64,000 nt of DNA from Pseudomonas akapageensis (GCF_011355085.1 NZ_VXCP01000045.1:16539-80538); one strand, 5' to 3'. Positions 33,540 through 42,384 are shown, numbered from the stretch's first letter. A program made the numbers and translations. Notes: generated by a model from the sequence alone, not told the origin.

Positions 33540-34853
33540 TCAGAACTGTTGGTGGTGCACCGTGGGTGCTGTTTTTCTGGGTTGGAAGGTGAAGCCTTCC
33601 TTGCCGGCCAATACGTTGTTGGCGCGGGTTGTGTCGATGTCTTTTTCCCAGCGGGCGATGGCCACGGTGGCCACGCAGTTGCCGATGAGGTTGGTCAAGG
33701 CGCGGCCGATGCCCATGAACCAGTCCACGGCCAGTACCAGCACCAGGCCGACCACCGGGATGGCCGGAATGGCGGTCAGGGTCGCGGCCAGGATCACCAG
33801 CGCCGACCCCGGGATGCCGTGGGCACCCTTGGAGGTGATCAGCGACACCAGCAGAATCGTCAGCAGGTCTGACATCGACAGCGGCGTACCGGTGGCGTTG
33901 GCAATGAACACGATGGCCAGGGTCAGGTAGATGGAGAAGCCGTCCAGGTTGAAGGAATAACCGGTCGGGATCACCAGGCCGACGGTGGAGCTGCCGATCC
34001 CCAGGTGTTCGAGTTTACGCATGATCTGTGGCAATACGGCGTCGGACGAAGCGGTGCCCAGTACGATCAGCAGCTCTTCGCGCAGGTATTTCAGCAACGG
34101 CAGGATACGCAGCCCCGACAGGCGCATCACCAGCCCCAGCACCAGCAGGACGAAGGCTGTGCAGGTCAGGTAGAACAAGGCAACCAGGCCGCCCAGGTGT
34201 TGCAGCGAGTCCAGGCCGTACTTGCTGGTGGTGAAGGCGATGGCGCCGAACACGCCGATAGGGGCCAGGCGCACGATCATGCCCATGATGCGGAAAATCA
34301 CATGGCTCAGTTCATTGATCAGCCGGGATATCCCCGACGCCGCTTCGCCGACCAGGTTCAGCGCACTGCCGAACAACACCGAAAACAGCAGCACTTGCAG
34401 GATGTTGTTGTCGGCAAAGGCGCCGACCACCGAGGTCGGGATCAGGTCCATGAGGAACTGGGTGGTGCTGTGCATGTGTTTGCCGCGTTCGGCCAGGTCG
34501 CCCATGTCCGCATTCGCCAGTTGATCCAGATGGATGTTGGCGCCGCTGCCGATGCCGGAACTGAAGGCGAAGACCAGGCCGATGACCAGGGCCAGGGTGG
34601 TGAGGATTTCGAAGTAGATGACTGACTTGAGGCCGATCCTGCCGACCTTCTTCAAATCGCCAGCGCCGGAAATGCCGCTGACTACCACGCAGAAAACGAT
34701 CAGCCCGATCAGCATCTTGATCAGCTTGATAAAGCCGTCACCCAAGGGTTTGAGCTGAATGGAGTATTCGGGAAAGCTGAGGCCGCAAGCGATGCCGAGC
34801 AGCAGGCCTACAACGACTTGGAGGAAGATCGAACGCGAGCACCATCTGAGCAT
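33540..34853 (-). CDS. DctA-type dicarboxylate/cation symporter (437 aa)
   Basis: Inner-membrane secondary carrier of the DAACS family. About eight transmembrane helices plus two re-entrant loops. Motifs: LKPLGDGFIKLIKMLIG, the serine-rich LGTASSDAVLPQIMRKLE, VIPTGYSFNLDGFSIYL, and HGIPGSALVILAATL. The segment after KMLIG reads LIVFCVVVSG, where many DctA proteins have APVIFCTVV, so substrate range may differ from C4-dicarboxylates. Start chosen at ATG 34853, which gives the usual N-terminus; a TTG at 34898 would extend it by 15 residues. The FadR-type regulator gene follows, so the two probably form one unit. Confidence 0.87.
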   Translation of the reverse strand: MLRWCSRSIFLQVVVGLLLGIACGLSFPEYSIQLKPLGDGFIKLIKMLIGLIVFCVVVSGISGAGDLKKVGRIGLKSVIYFEILTTLALVIGLVFAFSSGIGSGANIHLDQLANADMGDLAERGKHMHSTTQFLMDLIPTSVVGAFADNNILQVLLFSVLFGSALNLVGEAASGISRLINELSHVIFRIMGMIVRLAPIGVFGAIAFTTSKYGLDSLQHLGGLVALFYLTCTAFVLLVLGLVMRLSGLRILPLLKYLREELLIVLGTASSDAVLPQIMRKLEHLGIGSSTVGLVIPTGYSFNLDGFSIYLTLAIVFIANATGTPLSMSDLLTILLVSLITSKGAHGIPGSALVILAATLTAIPAIPVVGLVLVLAVDWFMGIGRALTNLIGNCVATVAIARWEKDIDTTRANNVLAGKEGFTFQPRKTAPTVHHQQF

Positions 34854-34924
34854 GGGGAGGATCTCTGGTCGGTGTCCTGGCGTCGGTGCCTGGGGCAATG
34901 AGCGAGGACTTAATTGTTGTGGTC

Positions 34925-35016
34925 TTACCGGTATGTCCAGTGCACGCTCAGAATACGCTTTTCTTGGGGGCGTACAAGAGGGTTTGGGGTTTTTTTGGTT
35001 TTACCGGTCTGACCAG
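34925..35016. promoter_or_regulatory. Two direct repeats upstream of the DctA-type gene
   Basis: TTACCGGTATGTCCAG (34925-34940) and TTACCGGTCTGACCAG (35001-35016), 14 of 16 bases identical. On the minus strand the second reads CTGGTCAGACCGGTAA, close to the TGGT-N3-ACC operators of FadR/PdhR/LldR-type GntR proteins. They lie about 75 and 150 bases upstream of the carrier's ATG. Confidence 0.6.
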
Positions 35017-35034
35017 TTCGACACTGGAGCTTTG

Positions 35035-36255
35035 TCATCCTTTTACGCACACCACTTGTCGCAGGGTATGCACGATTTCCACCAGTTCGCGCTGGGCCTC
35101 CATGACGCGGTCGATGTCCTTGTAGGCCATCGGGATTTCATCAATGACGTCGGCGTCCTTGCGGCATTCCACATGGGCGGTGGCGCGGATCTGGTCGGCC
35201 ACGGTGAACAGTTTTTTCGCCTGGGTCCGGCTCATGACCCGGCCTGCACCGTGGCTGCAGGAGCAGAACGATTCCTCGTTGCCCAGACCACGGACAATGA
35301 AGCTCTTGGCCCCCATGGAGCCGGGGATGATGCCCAGTTCACCCTTTTGCGCCGATACCGCGCCCTTGCGGGTAACCAGTACCTCCCGGCCGAAATGCCG
35401 TTCCTTTTGCACATAGTTGTGGTGGCAGTTCACTGCCTCGAGTTCGGCTTCGAAGGGCTTGGCAATGGCTTGCCGCGCCGCGCCGATGACCGCCTGCATC
35501 ATCAGGGCGCGGTTCTGCCGGGCGAAATCCTGGGCCCAGCCGACGGCCTCGACATAGTCGGCGAAATGCCGGTTGCCTTCCTCGAAATAGGCCAGGTCGC
35601 GGTGGGGAAGGTTGGCGATGTGCTGGCGCATGTCGGCCTGCGCCAGTTCGATGAACTGTGTACCGATGGCGTTGCCGACCCCGCGTGAACCGCTGTGCAG
35701 CATGAACCAGACGCGGTTGACCTCGTCCAGGCAGACTTCGATGAAATGGTTGCCGGTACCCAGGGTGCCCAGATGGTGACGGTTGTTGGTTTTTTCCAGG
35801 CGCGGGTATTTGTCGGTGATGGCCTTGAAGCGTCCGGCCAGTGCTTTCCAGGCGTGGTCCGCGGCGCCGGGTACGTTGTCCCAGGCGCCCGTGTCGCGCT
35901 TGTTTCGGCCGAAACTGCGTCCATGGGGCACCGCTTTCTCGATGGCACTGCGCAGGCGACTCAGGTTGTCGGGCAGGTCGGCGGCGGTCAGCGAAGTGCG
36001 CACGGCGATCATGCCGCAACCGATGTCCACGCCCACGGCGGCGGGGATGATCGCGCCAACGGTGGGGATCACGCTGCCGATGGTCGAGCCTTTGCCCAGG
36101 TGCACGTCCGGCATGACGGCCAGGTGCTTGAAGATGAACGGCAGTCTGGCGGTGTCGATCAGCTGTGCGCGGGCTTCGGGCTCGACGGGCACGCCCTGGG
36201 TCCAGAGCTTGATGGGCTTGGAGCCTGGGACTTCGAGCAGATCGTAGGTGGGCAT
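35035..36255 (-). CDS. rtcB: RNA-splicing ligase RtcB (406 aa)
   Basis: GTP-dependent RNA ligase that joins 2',3'-cyclic phosphate or 3'-phosphate ends to 5'-OH RNA. Metal ligands and nucleotide residues are intact: VHLGKGSTIGSVIPT, Cys80 in VGVDIGCGM, TLGTGNHFIEV, HSGSRGVGN and the guanylylated His335 in CSCSHGAGRVMSR. Length 406 matches the E. coli enzyme. There is no rtcA and no sigma-54 regulator rtcR beside it, in contrast to the E. coli rtc operon, and prfH is also absent. A REP pair lies upstream. Probable role: repair of stress-cleaved tRNA or rRNA. Confidence 0.95.
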   Translation of the reverse strand: MPTYDLLEVPGSKPIKLWTQGVPVEPEARAQLIDTARLPFIFKHLAVMPDVHLGKGSTIGSVIPTVGAIIPAAVGVDIGCGMIAVRTSLTAADLPDNLSRLRSAIEKAVPHGRSFGRNKRDTGAWDNVPGAADHAWKALAGRFKAITDKYPRLEKTNNRHHLGTLGTGNHFIEVCLDEVNRVWFMLHSGSRGVGNAIGTQFIELAQADMRQHIANLPHRDLAYFEEGNRHFADYVEAVGWAQDFARQNRALMMQAVIGAARQAIAKPFEAELEAVNCHHNYVQKERHFGREVLVTRKGAVSAQKGELGIIPGSMGAKSFIVRGLGNEESFCSCSHGAGRVMSRTQAKKLFTVADQIRATAHVECRKDADVIDEIPMAYKDIDRVMEAQRELVEIVHTLRQVVCVKG

Positions 36256-36300
36256 GGGCGATTCCTGTGCGGGGTCAGGAATATTTTACGCTGTTCTTGC

Positions 36301-36383
36301 GGGCCCTATCGCTGGCAAGCCAGCTCCCACAGGGAATGTGCACCACCGGCCCCTGTGGGAGCTGGCTTGCCAGCGATGAGGCC
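36301..36383. repeat. REP pair (inverted arms)
   Basis: GGGCCCTATCGCTGGCAAGC through to TTGCCAGCGATGAGGCCC with a 26-base centre, located between the Lrp gene's stop and the start of rtcB. Same arm family as at 6130-6207. Confidence 0.9.
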
Positions 36384-36396
36384 CGCCCAGACAACA

Positions 36397-36909
36397 TCAA
36401 ACCAACTGAGTCGCCGTATTCTTCACCACCGCCAACTCCGGATGCGCTACCAGCTTGTCGATATGCAGCTCATCATTGTTCAACCAGGTCTCGGTCAACA
36501 CCCGATAGTGCTCCATGTCCTTGCAGCGCATGCGCAGACTGTAATCGAAGGGCCCGCTGATAAGCTGGCATTCGAACACCTGCGGGCAGGCCTTGACGCA
36601 GGCTTCGAAGGCTTTCTGGGCGGCGCGGCCGCTCTGGTTGGAGAGGGCGACCAGCACCAGCAGCGACAGCCCCGGGGACACCATCTGCACATCGATGATC
36701 GCCCCGTACCCGCGAATCACCCCGCGCCGTTCGAGCTTGCGCACCCGTTCCAGGCAGGGCCTGGGCGTGAGGTGTACCAATGACGACAGCTTTTCGTAGG
36801 TGATCCGCCCCTGGTGGCGCAGTACATCGATGATCGCCTCATCGATGCGGTCCAGTGGCGGCGAGGAGTGGTTGCCGTTGGCCTTCGTATCCATTGTCAG
36901 GTTATTCAC
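36397..36909 (-). CDS. Lrp/AsnC-family regulator (170 aa)
   Basis: Feast/famine regulator: N-terminal helix-turn-helix (LDRIDEAIIDVLRHQGRITY, LSSLVHLTPRPCLERVRKLE, RRGVIRGYGAIID) and a RAM effector domain (SLLVLVALSNQS, CPQVFECQLISGPFDYSLRM). The GTG at 36909 overlaps the upstream ATPase stop by four bases (GTGA), so coupling is likely; ATG 36894 is an alternative start. It is the last gene of the transport operon, so it probably senses the transported amino acid and controls the operon and perhaps ocd and ctlX. Confidence 0.87.
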   Translation of the reverse strand: MNNLTMDTKANGNHSSPPLDRIDEAIIDVLRHQGRITYEKLSSLVHLTPRPCLERVRKLERRGVIRGYGAIIDVQMVSPGLSLLVLVALSNQSGRAAQKAFEACVKACPQVFECQLISGPFDYSLRMRCKDMEHYRVLTETWLNNDELHIDKLVAHPELAVVKNTATQLV

Positions 36910-37760
36910 TTCAATCGGTTGGACAGGAATTGCTGCAGGCGTTCACTGCGCGGCTGGTCGAGTATCTCGGCGCCGCCCTGTTCCTCGACCCTTCCCTGGT
37001 GCAGAAACAGCACCTGGCTCGAGACCTGCCGGGCAAAGCCCATTTCATGGGTGACCATGACCATGGTACGGCCTTCCTCAGCCAACGTCTGTATGACTTT
37101 GAGCACTTCGCCGACCAGTTCCGGGTCGAGCGCCGAGGTCGGTTCGTCGAACAGGATGATCTCCGGCTCCATGGCCAGGGCCCGGGCAATGGCCACGCGT
37201 TGCTGTTGCCCGCCGGAGAGGAACGCCGGGTATTGATCGGCAACCCGGCCTGGCAGCCCGACCTTGTCCAGATAGGCGCGGGCGCGGGCCTCGGCCTCCT
37301 GGGCGCTGACCCCGAGCACGCGGCGCGGGGCCATGCAGATGTTCTCCAGCACCGTCATGTGGCTCCACAGGTTGAAGTGCTGGAAGACCATGGCCAGGCG
37401 CGTGCGCAGGTTCTGCAATTGCGCCGGATGCGGGGCGCGGGCACCGCCTTTGCCCTGGCGCATCTCGATGGTCTGGCCATCGAGGGTGATGCTGCCGGCG
37501 TCGGGTTGTTCGAGGAAGTTGATGCAGCGCAGCATGGTACTTTTGCCCGAGCCACTGGCGCCGATCATGCTGATCACATCGCCGCTCCTGGCGTGCAGCG
37601 AAACACCCTTGAGCACTTCGTGGTCGCCATAGCGCTTGTACAGGTCCTGGACCTTGAGCTTGACGGCGGCGCTGTCGGCGACGGCATGGCTGTGCCCGGC
37701 CGGGCGCGATCGGGTCGGGGTGTTCGGGTGCGACGACAAGGCTTGTACGGATGGTTTCAT
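36906..37760 (-). CDS. Basic amino acid/opine ABC transporter ATPase (284 aa)
   Basis: Polar amino acid ATPase of the HisP/OccP type that powers import. Walker A GASGSGKST, Q-loop (MVFQHFNLWSHMTVLEN), signature LSGGQQQRVAIARAL, Walker B ILFDEPTSALD and switch His in MVTHEMGFAR. An N-terminal extension of about 33 polar residues precedes LKVQDLYKRYGDHEVLKG. It lies three bases after one permease gene and overlaps the Lrp gene. SBP, two permeases and ATPase form a complete importer. Confidence 0.93.
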   Translation of the reverse strand: MKPSVQALSSHPNTPTRSRPAGHSHAVADSAAVKLKVQDLYKRYGDHEVLKGVSLHARSGDVISMIGASGSGKSTMLRCINFLEQPDAGSITLDGQTIEMRQGKGGARAPHPAQLQNLRTRLAMVFQHFNLWSHMTVLENICMAPRRVLGVSAQEAEARARAYLDKVGLPGRVADQYPAFLSGGQQQRVAIARALAMEPEIILFDEPTSALDPELVGEVLKVIQTLAEEGRTMVMVTHEMGFARQVSSQVLFLHQGRVEEQGGAEILDQPRSERLQQFLSNRLK

Positions 37761-37763
37761 GGG

Positions 37764-38477
37764 TTAGCCTCGGGTAGGAGCGAGAAAGGTCATCCAGCGG
37801 CGCTCGGCCAGGCGGAACGCGCCGACCAGGGCAAACGACAGCAGCATGTAGAGCAATGCGGCGATGCCGAACGACTGGAATGTCAAAAAGGTTGCGGCGT
37901 TGGCGTCACGGGCCACCTTGAGGATGTCGGCGATGGTCGCGGTGAAGGCCAGCGAGGTGGCGTGCAGCATCAGGATCGCTTCATTGCTGTAGGCCGGCAA
38001 CGAGCGGCGCAAGGCCGCCGGTATCACCACGAACAGGTTCAGGCGCCAGCCGTACAGGCCATAGGCCCTTGCCGCTTCAACTTCACCATGGGGGATGTTG
38101 CGAATGGCGCCGGCGAAAATCTCCACGGTGTAGGCACAGGTGTTGAGCACGAAGGCCAGCAGGGTGCAATTCAACGCATTGCGGAAAAACTGGTCGAGCA
38201 AGGCGCTGTCACGTACCACCTCAAGGCCGTAGAGGCCGGTGTAGCAAATCAGCAACTGGATATAGAGCGGCGTACCGCGAAACAGGTAGGTGTAGAACTC
38301 CACCGGCCAGCGCACCCAGAAATGCTCCGACACCCGGGCGATCGCCAAGGGGATGGAAATGAAGAACCCCAGCACCATGCTGATAATGAACAGCCAGAGG
38401 GTCATGGAAAGGCCCGACAGGCCGTTGCCGTCACTCCAGAGGAATGCGGGGCCGTATTGCTGCAGTAATTCGATCAT
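37764..38477 (-). CDS. ABC transporter permease, HisM/OccM type (237 aa)
   Basis: Inner-membrane permease with about five helices and the cytoplasmic EAA loop EVEAARAYGLYGWRLNLFVV followed by PAALRRSLPAYSNEAI. YLFRGTPLYIQLLICYTGLY is the standard N-terminal pattern of the polar amino acid family. It overlaps the upstream permease by four bases and precedes the ATPase by three, so it belongs to the same operon. Confidence 0.92.
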   Translation of the reverse strand: MIELLQQYGPAFLWSDGNGLSGLSMTLWLFIISMVLGFFISIPLAIARVSEHFWVRWPVEFYTYLFRGTPLYIQLLICYTGLYGLEVVRDSALLDQFFRNALNCTLLAFVLNTCAYTVEIFAGAIRNIPHGEVEAARAYGLYGWRLNLFVVIPAALRRSLPAYSNEAILMLHATSLAFTATIADILKVARDANAATFLTFQSFGIAALLYMLLSFALVGAFRLAERRWMTFLAPTRG

Positions 38478-39199
38478 CGCGCCAACCCCTTGATGCCGAT
38501 GTTGTAGCGCCGCTCCAGGCGTTTGAACACGCGGTTGGAGAGGGTGGTGATCACCAGGTAGACCAGGCCCGCAAGGATCAGGAAATACAAGGTGTTGTTG
38601 GTGGTCTTGCCGGCGTTCTGCGCGGCCTTGACCAGGTCCGACAGGCCGATGATCGAGACCAGTGCCGTGGACTTGAGCAGCACCAGCCAGTTATTGCCCA
38701 GGCCCGGCAGGGCAAAGCGCATCAGTTGCGGGAACAGCACCAGGCGAAAGCGCTGGGCCTTGCTCAGCCCGTAAGCGGTCGCCGCTTCCAGCTGCCCGGC
38801 CGGCACGCTCAAAATGGCCCCACGAAAGTTTTCGGTGAAATAGGCGCCGTAGATAAAGCCCAGGGTGATGACCCCGGCATCGAAGGGGTCGATTTCCAGG
38901 TAGCCCCAGCCCATCAGCTCGGTCAGGTCGTTGAGCCACAGTTGCAGGCTGTAGAAAATCAGCAGGATCAGGACCAGGTCCGGCACGCTGCGGATCAGCG
39001 TGGTGTACATCGTCGCCGGCATGCGCAGTACACGCACCCGGGACAGTTTGGCGCTGGCGCCGATCAGGCCCAGGGCCAGACTCAGCAGCAGCGACAGCGC
39101 GGCAAGTTTGAGGGTCATCCAGGTGCCTTGCGCCAGCAAGGGGCCAAAGCCTTGCAGGCTCAAGGCCTGCAGGCCCATCGAGTCGAGGAAGTCATTCAC
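38474..39199 (-). CDS. ABC transporter permease, HisQ/OccQ type (241 aa)
   Basis: Second inner-membrane permease: TLKLAALSLLLSLALGLIGA, TLIRSVPDLVLILLIFYSLQ and the EAA loop LEAATAYGLSKAQRFRLVLF. The start is uncertain. GTG 39199 (NDFLDSMGLQ) gives normal family length; GTG 39238 would add 13 residues, and neither has a strong ribosome site. Overlap with the next permease by four bases indicates coupled translation. Confidence 0.88.
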   Translation of the reverse strand: MNDFLDSMGLQALSLQGFGPLLAQGTWMTLKLAALSLLLSLALGLIGASAKLSRVRVLRMPATMYTTLIRSVPDLVLILLIFYSLQLWLNDLTELMGWGYLEIDPFDAGVITLGFIYGAYFTENFRGAILSVPAGQLEAATAYGLSKAQRFRLVLFPQLMRFALPGLGNNWLVLLKSTALVSIIGLSDLVKAAQNAGKTTNNTLYFLILAGLVYLVITTLSNRVFKRLERRYNIGIKGLAR

Positions 39200-39271
39200 G
39201 GGAAGAGTCTCAGTAAGGCGGGAGACGAAGACCAACACTGACCCGGCAGCGCCGGGTCAGTGGCCGGTGAT

Positions 39272-40051
39272 TCACTCGTTGTAGATATCCAGCTCGCCGA
39301 CGTATTTCTTCTGGATGGCGGCGAAGGTGCCGTCGGCATGCACGGCGGCGATGCCCTTGTTGATCAGCGCCATCAGCTCGGTGTCGTTCTTGCGCAGGCC
39401 CATGGCGATGTCCAGGGGCAGGGTCGGGTCCTTGATCGCCGGGCCGCTCTTGAAGTCGGCGCCTTCGGGCTTGGACAGAAAGTTCAGCTCGGCTTCCAGT
39501 TTGTCGGTCAGGGTGGCGTCCAGGCGGCCATTGATCAGGTCGGCGTAGTTCTGGTCCTGGGCCTGGTAGGCCTTGACCTGAACCCCGAGCGGGGTCAGCT
39601 TGGCGCGGGCGTAGGCCTCTTGCAACGAGCCTTGCAGCACACCGATCTGCTTGCCCTTGAGCGATTCGGGCGTATCGCCGAAACCGGCATTCTTGCGGGT
39701 GATCACCGAGGTCGGGCTGAGGAACAGGCGGTCGGAGAAATCGATCTGCTTCTGCCGCGCCGGGGTCACGGCCATGGACGACATGATCGCGTCGAACTTG
39801 CGTGCGCGCAGGGCCGGGATCATGCCGTCGAATTCGTTGTGTACCCACACGCATTTGACTTCGAGCTTGGCGCAGATGGCATTGCCCAGTTCAATGTCGA
39901 AACCTTGCAGGCTGCCGTCGGCGGCAACGGACTCGAAGGGAGGGTAATCGGGGAAGACACCAAAGCGGATTTCTTTCCATTCCTGGGCTTGCGCGACGCT
40001 GGCGCACAGCGGCAGTACGAGCACGGCGAGGAGCTTTTTCAGTGAAGTCAT
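39272..40051 (-). CDS. Periplasmic basic amino acid/opine-binding protein (259 aa)
   Basis: Class 3 solute-binding protein. A signal peptide ends at about VAQA (residue 22); the mature part has IRFGVFPDYPPFESVAADGS, GFDIELGNAICAKLEVKCVW, the ligand loop DAIMSSMAVTPARQKQIDFS and the Arg-ligand-type VLQGSLQEAYARAK. The combination is that of arginine/ornithine/lysine/octopine binders. It leads the transporter operon, 72 bases before the first permease. The 224 bases upstream carry a T-rich tract and hairpin and probably its promoter. Confidence 0.9.
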   Translation of the reverse strand: MTSLKKLLAVLVLPLCASVAQAQEWKEIRFGVFPDYPPFESVAADGSLQGFDIELGNAICAKLEVKCVWVHNEFDGMIPALRARKFDAIMSSMAVTPARQKQIDFSDRLFLSPTSVITRKNAGFGDTPESLKGKQIGVLQGSLQEAYARAKLTPLGVQVKAYQAQDQNYADLINGRLDATLTDKLEAELNFLSKPEGADFKSGPAIKDPTLPLDIAMGLRKNDTELMALINKGIAAVHADGTFAAIQKKYVGELDIYNE

Positions 40052-40275
40052 TTTCAGTATCCCTGTGTTTTGTAGTTGGATTAGGGCAGTAGAAAGGTGT
40101 CTGTCCTTGGCGTGGTCGTTTGCTGACTCTTCGGTCGCGCCAAGAATGCGTGATGCTTGGGTTTTTTTTTTGTCGTTAAGCCTTTTTGAGCTGCGGGAAT
40201 CGGCTGTTAAAACTTTTGTGACAGCCGAATCCGCTGTGGCATCGCCTGTTTAGGCTCCGGGGCAGCGCGTTTTAC
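40052..40275. promoter_or_regulatory. Gap between ocd and the transporter operon, with hairpin
   Basis: Between the ocd stop and the SBP start are 224 bases with no gene. A run of ten or more T residues lies near 40162-40172, and an inverted repeat CGGCTGT (40201-40207) / ACAGCCG (40221-40227) lies closer to ocd. The hairpin may end ocd transcription; the remainder probably holds the SBP promoter and operator. No convincing core promoter was identified. Confidence 0.45.
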
Positions 40276-41322
40276 TCAGGCGCGCTTCTTTTGTGCTGGC
40301 GCAACCTGTGGTTGCAGGCGAGCGAACAGGTCCTTGGGGTTGCGCAGGTCAGGCACCAGCTCGAGCTCGCTGCCGATGTCCAAAGTGCGGGCTACATCGA
40401 GGACGTAGCGCAGCGCGGAATAGTCTTCCAGGGCAAAGCCGACCGAGTCGAACAGGGTCACGTCCTGATCGCTGTCGCGACCGGTGACTTCGCCCTGGAC
40501 CACGCGCCAGAACTCGGTGACAGGCGAGTTGGCGGGCATCTGCTGGATCTCGCCTTCGATGCGGCTTTGCGGTTCGTATTCGACGAACACCCGGGCACTT
40601 TCGACGATGTCGCGGTGCAGCTCGGTCTTGCCCGGGCAGTCGCCACCGACGGCATTCAGGTGCATCCCCGGCTCGATCATGTCTGCGGTCAGGATGGTGG
40701 CGTAGGCCTTGTCGGCGGTCACGGTGGTGACAATATCGGCGCCGCGCACGGCCTCGGCAACCGAGCCTGCGAAGACGACCTTGATGGCCGGGAAGTGGGC
40801 CAGGTTATTGGCCAGCTTGCGGGTGGCCTGCGGGTCGATGTCGAACAGGCGAATTTCATCGATGCCCAGCAGGGTGTGGAACGCCAGCGCCTGGAACTCG
40901 CTCTGCGAACCGTTGCCGATCAGCGCCATGCTGCGCGAGTTGGCGCGGGCCATATAGCGTGCGGCGAGGGCCGAGGTGGCGGCGGTGCGAATCGCCGTGG
41001 TCAGGGTCATCTCGCTGAGCAGCACCGGTTTGCCGGTGTCGACATCGCCCAGCGCACCAAAGGCCATCACCGTGAGCATGCCGCTCTGGGTGTTCTTCGG
41101 GTGACCGTTGACGTATTTGAAGGCATAGAGCGAGGCATCGGAGACCGGCATCAGCTCGATCACCCCCTCAGGGGAATGATTGGCCAGTCGCGCGCATTTC
41201 TCGAAGTCCTGCCAGCGCAGGTAATCCTCACGAATGTATTCGGCCATTTCCGACAGGCATTGCAGCAGGCCTTTACGGGCAACCAGGTGGCTCAAGTCGT
41301 TGACGTCGATATAGCGGGTCAT
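40276..41322 (-). CDS. ocd: Ornithine cyclodeaminase (348 aa)
   Basis: NAD-dependent enzyme of the ornithine cyclodeaminase/mu-crystallin family that converts ornithine to proline and ammonia. Visible: FKYVNGHPKNTQSGMLTVMA, substrate-binding Arg in LSEMTLTTAIRTAATSALAA, the Rossmann motif ALIGNGSQSEFQALAF, and HLNAVGGDCPGKTELHRDIV with the catalytic Asp. The 348-residue length and the GDCPGKTEL pattern are those of true ocd rather than alanine dehydrogenase relatives. It lies 15 bases downstream of ctlX, so CtlX product ornithine can be passed to proline. Confidence 0.93.
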   Translation of the reverse strand: MTRYIDVNDLSHLVARKGLLQCLSEMAEYIREDYLRWQDFEKCARLANHSPEGVIELMPVSDASLYAFKYVNGHPKNTQSGMLTVMAFGALGDVDTGKPVLLSEMTLTTAIRTAATSALAARYMARANSRSMALIGNGSQSEFQALAFHTLLGIDEIRLFDIDPQATRKLANNLAHFPAIKVVFAGSVAEAVRGADIVTTVTADKAYATILTADMIEPGMHLNAVGGDCPGKTELHRDIVESARVFVEYEPQSRIEGEIQQMPANSPVTEFWRVVQGEVTGRDSDQDVTLFDSVGFALEDYSALRYVLDVARTLDIGSELELVPDLRNPKDLFARLQPQVAPAQKKRA

Positions 41323-41337
41323 GTTGATTTCCTCTAT

Positions 41338-42255
41338 TTAGTTGCGCGTTGGCAAATGGACTTCGGCGAGCATGCAACGGGCGCTGCCGCCACCGATGCG
41401 TTCGATATGGTCGATGTTCACCACCACCGGCCGGGTGTAGCGCTCGACCTGCTGGCGCTGGGCCGGCAGCAGCGAACTCCAGGCGCTACGGGACATCACC
41501 AGCAGGGGCTGGCCATCCTTGTCGTGGACTTCGAGCATGTTGCCGGCGAAGGCTTCGAGCTGGTCGTAGTCCAGAGTCAGGATGTCCTTGCCGGTGTCGT
41601 GCAGTGAGCGTTGCAGGGCCTGGCGCTCGGTTTCCACCGGCAGCGCCTGCAGGCAGACCAGCGAGAGGTCGCGGCCGACGCTCATCATGACGTTGCTGTG
41701 GTAGATCGGCGCCTGGTGACGGTCGATCGCATGGAAGGCGCAGACGCGGTAGTCCAGGCGTTCGGCGAACTGGTGCAAGGCATCGACGTGGGTGCGTCCG
41801 GAATGGCAGGCATAACTGATGCGGTTTTCACGGTCCAGGACCATGCTGCCGGTGCCTTCCAGAAACAGGTTCTGCTGCTCCAGCGGGCTGAGGTCGATGG
41901 TGTTGCGGATGTCGAACCGTTGATCGAGCACCTGCAGCACGCCTTTGTTGCGCTCCAGGCGACGGTTCTGGCCTTCCATCGGGTAGAGCACCAGGCTGCC
42001 GTCGGCGTGGCTGCTCCACCAGTTGTTGGGGAAAATCGAGTCCGGGGTATGCGGCGCCGGCGTGTCTTGCACCACCAACACTTCGACGCCGTGCCGGCGC
42101 AGGGTATCGACATAACTGTCGAACTCTTCCAGCGCTTTTTGCTGCGCCTGTTCCGGGTCCAGCAACGCTTGCTGAAAGCGGTTGTTGAGGGCGGTATCGG
42201 GGTTGAAGGCGAACCGCGTGGGGCGGATCATCAGGACGGTATTTGTTGTTTGCAT
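41338..42255 (-). CDS. ctlX: Citrulline-utilisation hydrolase CtlX, arginine-deiminase fold (305 aa)
   Basis: Amidinotransferase/deiminase superfamily protein. Characteristic segments: IRPTRFAFNPDTALNNRFQ, the acidic FPNNWWSSHADGSLVLYPM, LEGTGSMVLDRENRISYAC, catalytic His in PIYHSNVMMSVG and catalytic Cys294 in GGGSARCMLAEVHLP. CtlX proteins are described as citrulline hydrolases that release ornithine; the pairing with ocd and an arginine/opine importer fits. The first ATG gives MQTTNTVLMIRPTRF. Related enzymes hydrolyse dimethylarginine, so substrate should be regarded as arginine-derived. Confidence 0.9.
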   Translation of the reverse strand: MQTTNTVLMIRPTRFAFNPDTALNNRFQQALLDPEQAQQKALEEFDSYVDTLRRHGVEVLVVQDTPAPHTPDSIFPNNWWSSHADGSLVLYPMEGQNRRLERNKGVLQVLDQRFDIRNTIDLSPLEQQNLFLEGTGSMVLDRENRISYACHSGRTHVDALHQFAERLDYRVCAFHAIDRHQAPIYHSNVMMSVGRDLSLVCLQALPVETERQALQRSLHDTGKDILTLDYDQLEAFAGNMLEVHDKDGQPLLVMSRSAWSSLLPAQRQQVERYTRPVVVNIDHIERIGGGSARCMLAEVHLPTRN

Positions 42256-42384
42256 TGAGCACGCATCCAGGGGTTGGCAATGGGCTCATTTTCCGCTGGA
42301 TGACGACGGGGTTCCGGCTGAACTGGGTGGGGTGGTCAGCGGGGAAAGCTGAAAAGCGGGGAGGGGCAGCAGAATCGGCTGGGG

